Assembly: GCF_000473045.1 (NCBI RefSeq)
Contig: NZ_KI421489.1
Location: 62,192 to 126,191 of the forward strand
From: Bradyrhizobium sp. WSM3983
GTDB lineage: Bacteria > Pseudomonadota > Alphaproteobacteria > Rhizobiales > Xanthobacteraceae
Direction of reading: 5' to 3'
Length of the DNA stretch: 64,000 nt
Shown piece by piece: positions 60,256 to 64,000 of this stretch. Each line of letters opens with the position of its first letter. The stretch's first letter is position 1. The translations under genes and the position numbers were made by a program. A model generated the notes under the pieces. It did no database searches. It saw nothing but the letters and a program-made list of their open reading frames with translations, and was not told the origin of the DNA.

Positions 60256-61416
60256 ATGACCGCAGCCCTCCGTTTCGATCCGATCCGTCTGCCGCCCGAG
60301 TGCGAACAATTGCGCAAGGAAGTACGCGCCTTCCTCGCCGAAGAAATTGCCGCAGGCACCTTCAGTCCATTCAAGCCCAACCGCGAAGACACCGACGTGC
60401 CGGAATTTTCTCGCAAAGTTGGCGCCAAGGGCTGGCTCGGCATGACCTGGCCGAAGAAATATGGCGGCCAGGAGCGCTCCTTCCTCGAGCGTTACGTCGT
60501 GACCGAGGAGATGCGCGTCGCCAACGCTCCGACGCGGCGCTTCTTCGTCGCCGACCGCCAGAGCGGTCCGGTGCTGCTGAAATACGCCCCTGAAAACATC
60601 AAGATGGACATCCTGCCGCGCATCTGCCGCGGCGAGATCTGCTTCGCCATTGGCATGAGCGAGCCTAACTCCGGCTCGGACCTGTTCGCCGCGAAGACGC
60701 GCGCGACCAAGACCGACGGCGGCTATCTCATCAACGGCACCAAGATCTGGACCTCGTCGGCGCATATCGCCGACTACATGATCGCAATCTTCCGGACCTC
60801 GCCGCCGACCAAGGAGAACCGCCGTCACGGCCTGACGCAATTTCTGGTCAAGATGAAGCAGCCGGGCATCAAGGTGAACCCGATCGGCCAGATCACCGGC
60901 CAGTACGAGTTCAACGAGGTGGTCTTCACCGACTTCTTCGTGCCAGAGGATCACGTGCTCGGCGAAGTCGACGGCGCGTGGAAGCAGGCGACATCGGAAC
61001 TCGCCTATGAGCGTTCTGGTCCCGAGCGCTTCCTCGAGACTTATTACGTGCTGACCGAGCTGGTCCGCGCGGTCGGTCCCAATCCGGACACGCGTAGCGC
61101 CGAGGGCATCGGGCGACTCGTGGCGCAGCTTCACACCATGCGGCGCATGTCAGTCTCGGTTGCCGGCATGCTGCAGGCCGGCAAGGAACCCGTGGTGGAG
61201 GCCTCCATCGTCAAGGACATCGGCACGGTCTGGGAGCAGCAGCTTCCGCACCGCGTGCGCGATCTCGCGGCCTTCGTCGAGGAGACCGCGACCAACCGCG
61301 AGACGCTGGAGCGGCAGCTCGACTTCGCCATCAAGACCGCACCGAAACTCACCATCCAGGGCGGCACCACCGAGGTGCTGCGCGGCATCATCGCGCGCGG
61401 ATTGGGCTTGCGCTAA
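60256..61416 (+). CDS. Acyl-CoA dehydrogenase (large-subunit type)
   Basis: 386 residues from ATG 60256. AIGMSEPNSGSDLFAAKTRATK and YLINGTKIWTSSAHIADYMI are the FAD- and substrate-binding segments; QGGTTEVLRGIIARGLGLR is the C-terminal end. Residues and gene order suggest the catalytic partner of the gene at 59175. An enoyl-CoA hydratase gene follows after 15 bases, giving the next beta-oxidation step. Confidence 0.92.
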   Translation: MTAALRFDPIRLPPECEQLRKEVRAFLAEEIAAGTFSPFKPNREDTDVPEFSRKVGAKGWLGMTWPKKYGGQERSFLERYVVTEEMRVANAPTRRFFVADRQSGPVLLKYAPENIKMDILPRICRGEICFAIGMSEPNSGSDLFAAKTRATKTDGGYLINGTKIWTSSAHIADYMIAIFRTSPPTKENRRHGLTQFLVKMKQPGIKVNPIGQITGQYEFNEVVFTDFFVPEDHVLGEVDGAWKQATSELAYERSGPERFLETYYVLTELVRAVGPNPDTRSAEGIGRLVAQLHTMRRMSVSVAGMLQAGKEPVVEASIVKDIGTVWEQQLPHRVRDLAAFVEETATNRETLERQLDFAIKTAPKLTIQGGTTEVLRGIIARGLGLR

Positions 61417-61431
61417 GTTTTCGAGGACATC

Positions 61432-62250
61432 ATGAGCACTTACAAGGATATCGGCGTCGAGAAGGTCGGACACGTCGGCACGATCGAGATCCGCAGGCCG
61501 CCGCTCAACTTCTTCGACATCTCGCTGATCAACCAGATCGCAGACGCGCTCGACGAATTCGACCGCGACATCGAGATTCGCGCCTCGGTTCTCTCGGCGC
61601 AGGGCAAGGCGTTCTGCGCCGGCGCCAATTTCGGCGATCCGGCCCGGCAGGCGCAGGAAGCACGCGAGGCCGAAAAAACGGCCAAGGGCGATCCGGCCGA
61701 CAGCCTCGGCGCGATCAACCATCTCTATATCCAGGCCGTGCGCATCTTCCGCGCCAAGAAGCCGATCGTGGCCGCCGTGCAGGGCGCCGCCATCGGTGGC
61801 GGCCTCGGGCTTGCCGTGTCGGCGGATTTCCGCGTCACTTGCCCCGAGGCACGCTTCTCCGCGAATTTCACAAAACTCGGCTTCCATCCCGGCTTCGGCC
61901 TGACGACAACGCTGCCCGAGTTAATCGGCAAGAACAACGCCGAGCTGATGTTCTACACCAGCCGCCGCGTCACCGGCGAAGAGGCGGTGAAGTGGGGCCT
62001 CGCCAACGTGCTGGTGCCGCAGGATCAGGTCAAGGCGGGCGCGATGAAGCTCGCTGCCGAGATCGCCGAATGCTCCCCGCTCGGCCTGCTCTCCACCCGC
62101 GCCACGATGCGCGCCGGCCTCGCCGATCGCGTGATGGCGGCGACCAATCACGAGCTCGCCGAGCAGACCCGACTGCGCGCCACGGAAGATTTCAAGGAAG
62201 GCGTGAAGGCCACCGAAGAGCGGCGCGCGGCGAATTTCAGGGGGCGGTAG
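61432..62250 (+). CDS. Enoyl-CoA hydratase/isomerase family protein
   Basis: 272 residues. AQGKAFCAGANFGDP is the oxyanion loop, and VQGAAIGGGLGLAVSADFRV with FTKLGFHPGFGLTTTLPEL the second helix region, where the Glu of hydratases is replaced by other residues, so an isomerase or hydrolase role is possible. It ends the acyl-CoA dehydrogenase unit and is followed by an inverted repeat. Confidence 0.88.
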   Translation: MSTYKDIGVEKVGHVGTIEIRRPPLNFFDISLINQIADALDEFDRDIEIRASVLSAQGKAFCAGANFGDPARQAQEAREAEKTAKGDPADSLGAINHLYIQAVRIFRAKKPIVAAVQGAAIGGGLGLAVSADFRVTCPEARFSANFTKLGFHPGFGLTTTLPELIGKNNAELMFYTSRRVTGEEAVKWGLANVLVPQDQVKAGAMKLAAEIAECSPLGLLSTRATMRAGLADRVMAATNHELAEQTRLRATEDFKEGVKATEERRAANFRGR

Positions 62251-62296
62251 TTCGCTCTTCTCGTCGTATCGCTCAGGCAGCTCCACAACTTCCCTT

Positions 62297-62417
62297 GTCG
62301 TCCCGGCGAAGGCCGGGACCCATAACCCCAGGGAGAAGTTCTGACGCAAACAGGTAACCAAGAGTCATCGTCAAATTGCTTCCTGTGGCTATGGGTCCCG
62401 GCCTTCGCCGGGACGAC
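62297..62417. repeat. Long inverted repeat, CCCGGCGAAGGCCGGG family, copy 6
   Basis: TGTCGTCCCGGCGAAGGCCG near 62296 and its reverse complement ending near 62417 bracket a centre starting ATAACCCCAGGGAGAAGTTC. It lies between the convergent hydratase and VOC genes. Confidence 0.93.
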
Positions 62418-62438
62418 AGTGGTGTTTGCGGCAACAGC

Positions 62439-63194
62439 TTAGGCAGAAAGCCGAAACGTCACCCCGCCCAGCAGAAACTCGTTCCCCGCAACCGCGAGCC
62501 CCTTTGACCTCGCGACATGCAGCACATGCGCGGCATCGGCCACCCGAAACTCCAGCGCGCTCATGATCTCGCTGGCGCCCTTCACGAAGCGGAAAGTCGC
62601 GTTGGGCAGCTTCAGCTCAGAGCCATCAGCCGCGACTCCGATGATCTTACCCCAGTGCTCCGCCAATCCTTGCGGGTCCGGGCTCTGCATCTCCACAGCC
62701 GTCAGCGCCTGCGTCACATCCTTGCGGATGAATTTCTGCCAGTCAGGACCTGCGGGCGGATACGGACCCAAAATATCGTCGCTGCCTTCGGTGTGGTTGA
62801 ACTCGATGAAGGCGGCGCGGCAATCGCGGGGATGAAGCTGGACGCCATGATAGGGCGCGTGGTCGATCACGTTGGCGGTGCGCACGCCCAGCGCATTGGC
62901 GTTGCGGCCGCGCTCGTCCGGGTCGTTGCAGCAGAAGATCGCCATATAGCCGCCGCGACCGCCGGTCTTCTCGATGAAGCGGCCGGCCGTGGTGCCGTCC
63001 TTGAAGGGTGCGACGACCTCGAGCATGATCGTGTCGACCGGGAGCAGCGCGTTCTCCAGGCCGTATTTCGCGACATTGCCGTCGCGGTAGCAGACAACGA
63101 GGCCCATGATCTCGGCGATATCGGAGATGACAGGCGGAAGCTGCGGCGCGACCAGACAAATCTGCCGCAGCCGCATATAGGGCGCCATCGTCAT
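62439..63194 (-). CDS. VOC family protein (glyoxalase-like domain)
   Basis: 251 residues from ATG 63194, overlapping the stop of the upstream enoyl-CoA hydratase by four bases (ATGA). MAPYMRLRQICLVAPQLPPV and ISDIAEIMGLVVCYRD start the first VOC half; VTQALTAVEMQSPDPQGLAEHW and IIGVAADGSELKLPNATFRF start the second. This suggests a dehydratase, dioxygenase or isomerase-like fold. Its coupling with a hydratase suggests a role in the same acyl-CoA pathway; the reaction is unknown. Confidence 0.85.
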   Translation of the reverse strand: MTMAPYMRLRQICLVAPQLPPVISDIAEIMGLVVCYRDGNVAKYGLENALLPVDTIMLEVVAPFKDGTTAGRFIEKTGGRGGYMAIFCCNDPDERGRNANALGVRTANVIDHAPYHGVQLHPRDCRAAFIEFNHTEGSDDILGPYPPAGPDWQKFIRKDVTQALTAVEMQSPDPQGLAEHWGKIIGVAADGSELKLPNATFRFVKGASEIMSALEFRVADAAHVLHVARSKGLAVAGNEFLLGGVTFRLSA

Positions 63195-63979
63195 GCGCCC
63201 ATGAAGGCCGGCTTGCGCTTCTCGACGAAGGCCTTCGCGGCCTCCTTGTGATCCTCGGTGTCGCTGCAACGGGTGTGGTGGATGGCTTCACCGTCGAAGC
63301 AATCTTCCAGCGGCAGGTGCTCGGCATTGTTGATGTTACGCTTGATGTAGCCGAGCGCGATCGACGGCCCCTGCGCCAGCGATAGCGCCAGCTCGTGCGC
63401 GGCGGCATCGATCTCGGCATCGGGCACGACCTTCGTCACCATGCCGATCGCATGTGCTTCCTTGGCGGTGAGCACCGGCGACATCAGATACGGCTCGCGC
63501 GCCCGCGCGCTGCCGAGCAGCTGGGTGAGAAAATAGGTGCCGCCATAATCGCCGGAGAAGCCGACCTTGGCGAAGGCGGTCGTGATCTTGCAGGATTCGG
63601 AGGCGATGCGGAGGTCGCACGACAGCGCCATCGAGAGGCCGGCACCGGCCGCGGCGCCATCGAGCTGCGCCACCACAGGCTTCGGCATCTGATGCAGGAT
63701 GCGCGAGACCTCCATGCCGCGGCGGAGGTTCGCCATCTTCACTTCGAAAGGCAGCGGCGCGCGGCCGGCTGCCATCGACTTGACGTCGCCGCCGACGCAG
63801 AACGAGCCGCCGGCGCCCTTGAACAGCACCGCGCGCACCTCGGGATCGTCGGCCGCGCGCCGCGCCGCCTCGACTAATCCTGCGACCATCTCCGGGTTGA
63901 GCGCGTTCTTTCGCTCGGGACGGTTCATCGTGATGGTGAGCAGCGCGCCTTCGAGCTTTTGCAGGACCATGTCGTTCAT
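63191..63979 (-). CDS. Enoyl-CoA hydratase
   Basis: 262 residues from ATG 63979. Crotonase motifs: NRPERKNALNPEM, GAGGSFCVGGDVKSM for the oxyanion hole, and AQLDGAAAGAGLSMALSCDLRIASESCKITTAF with a following VGFSGDYGGTYFLTQLLG. The Glu of the GDYGGTYF region is replaced by Asp or Gly, so its hydratase activity should be checked. It is coupled to the VOC gene by a four-base overlap. The start is inside the window; the upstream gene would be beyond 64000. Confidence 0.9.
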   Translation of the reverse strand: MNDMVLQKLEGALLTITMNRPERKNALNPEMVAGLVEAARRAADDPEVRAVLFKGAGGSFCVGGDVKSMAAGRAPLPFEVKMANLRRGMEVSRILHQMPKPVVAQLDGAAAGAGLSMALSCDLRIASESCKITTAFAKVGFSGDYGGTYFLTQLLGSARAREPYLMSPVLTAKEAHAIGMVTKVVPDAEIDAAAHELALSLAQGPSIALGYIKRNINNAEHLPLEDCFDGEAIHHTRCSDTEDHKEAAKAFVEKRKPAFMGA

Positions 63980-64000
63980 GGGACGTCTCCCTTGTTGTTT

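Overview
The window is a high-GC alphaproteobacterial chromosome segment. Gene content, protein style and several families of intergenic palindromes all point to Bradyrhizobium or a close relative (Nitrobacteraceae). This assignment rests on recognition, not on a database search. About 58 protein genes and one tRNA are supported. There is no rRNA, no CRISPR array, no recognisable insertion sequence and no integrase.

Layout. 1-3185: the 3' part of radC, a three-gene cassette of small proteins (DUF6883, DUF4926, YunG-like), an 84-bp second copy of the radC 3' end, a DUF4239 membrane protein and a VOC protein. 3200-9512: a TetR regulator with a divergent tautomerase and clear palindromic operators, a glycine-zipper protein, a lysozyme-like peptidoglycan-binding protein, an ECF42-type sigma factor with a DGPF/YciI protein, and a tandem AprI/Inh inhibitor. 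9512-14310: a 2-hydroxyacid dehydrogenase run together with an NMT1-type ABC importer, with a creatininase-family amidohydrolase divergent. 14450-28016: envelope and redox genes, namely a two-barrel outer-membrane protein, a CNNM/CBS protein, a PilZ protein, an FMN glutamate-synthase-like protein, ferredoxin-NADP reductase, an ATP-grasp protein, a dicarboxylate/amino-acid symporter paired with a lone binding protein, and a cysteine-rich repeat protein.

28172-33437 is the most coherent catabolic unit: an aryl-CoA hydroxylase, an aryl-CoA ligase, a MarR regulator, a zeta-class GST isomerase and gentisate 1,2-dioxygenase. It fits conversion of salicylate (or a related hydroxybenzoate) through CoA thioesters to gentisate and maleylpyruvate. 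Two similar 20-bp palindromes, one before each forward transcription unit, are candidate MarR operators. 33611-38761 holds a second NMT1-type ABC importer with an FAD oxidoreductase and a divergent LysR regulator.

38791-64000 is mainly acyl-CoA and small-molecule metabolism: enoyl-CoA hydratases, acyl-CoA dehydrogenases including a tandem pair that may form a heteromer, acyl-CoA synthetase with an RraA-family protein, SDRs, two PanE-family reductases, alpha/beta hydrolases, and AraC, GlxA and TetR regulators. Six copies of a long inverted repeat (arms containing CCCGGCGAAGGCCGGG or a related arm) and four other palindromic repeats fill gaps between transcription units.

The best candidate for something undescribed is the small cassette at 732-1753. 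It sits between the intact radC 3' end and a diverged second copy of that end, as if a small mobile or defence-like module had been integrated there. All functional statements are from motif recognition in the translated sequence.
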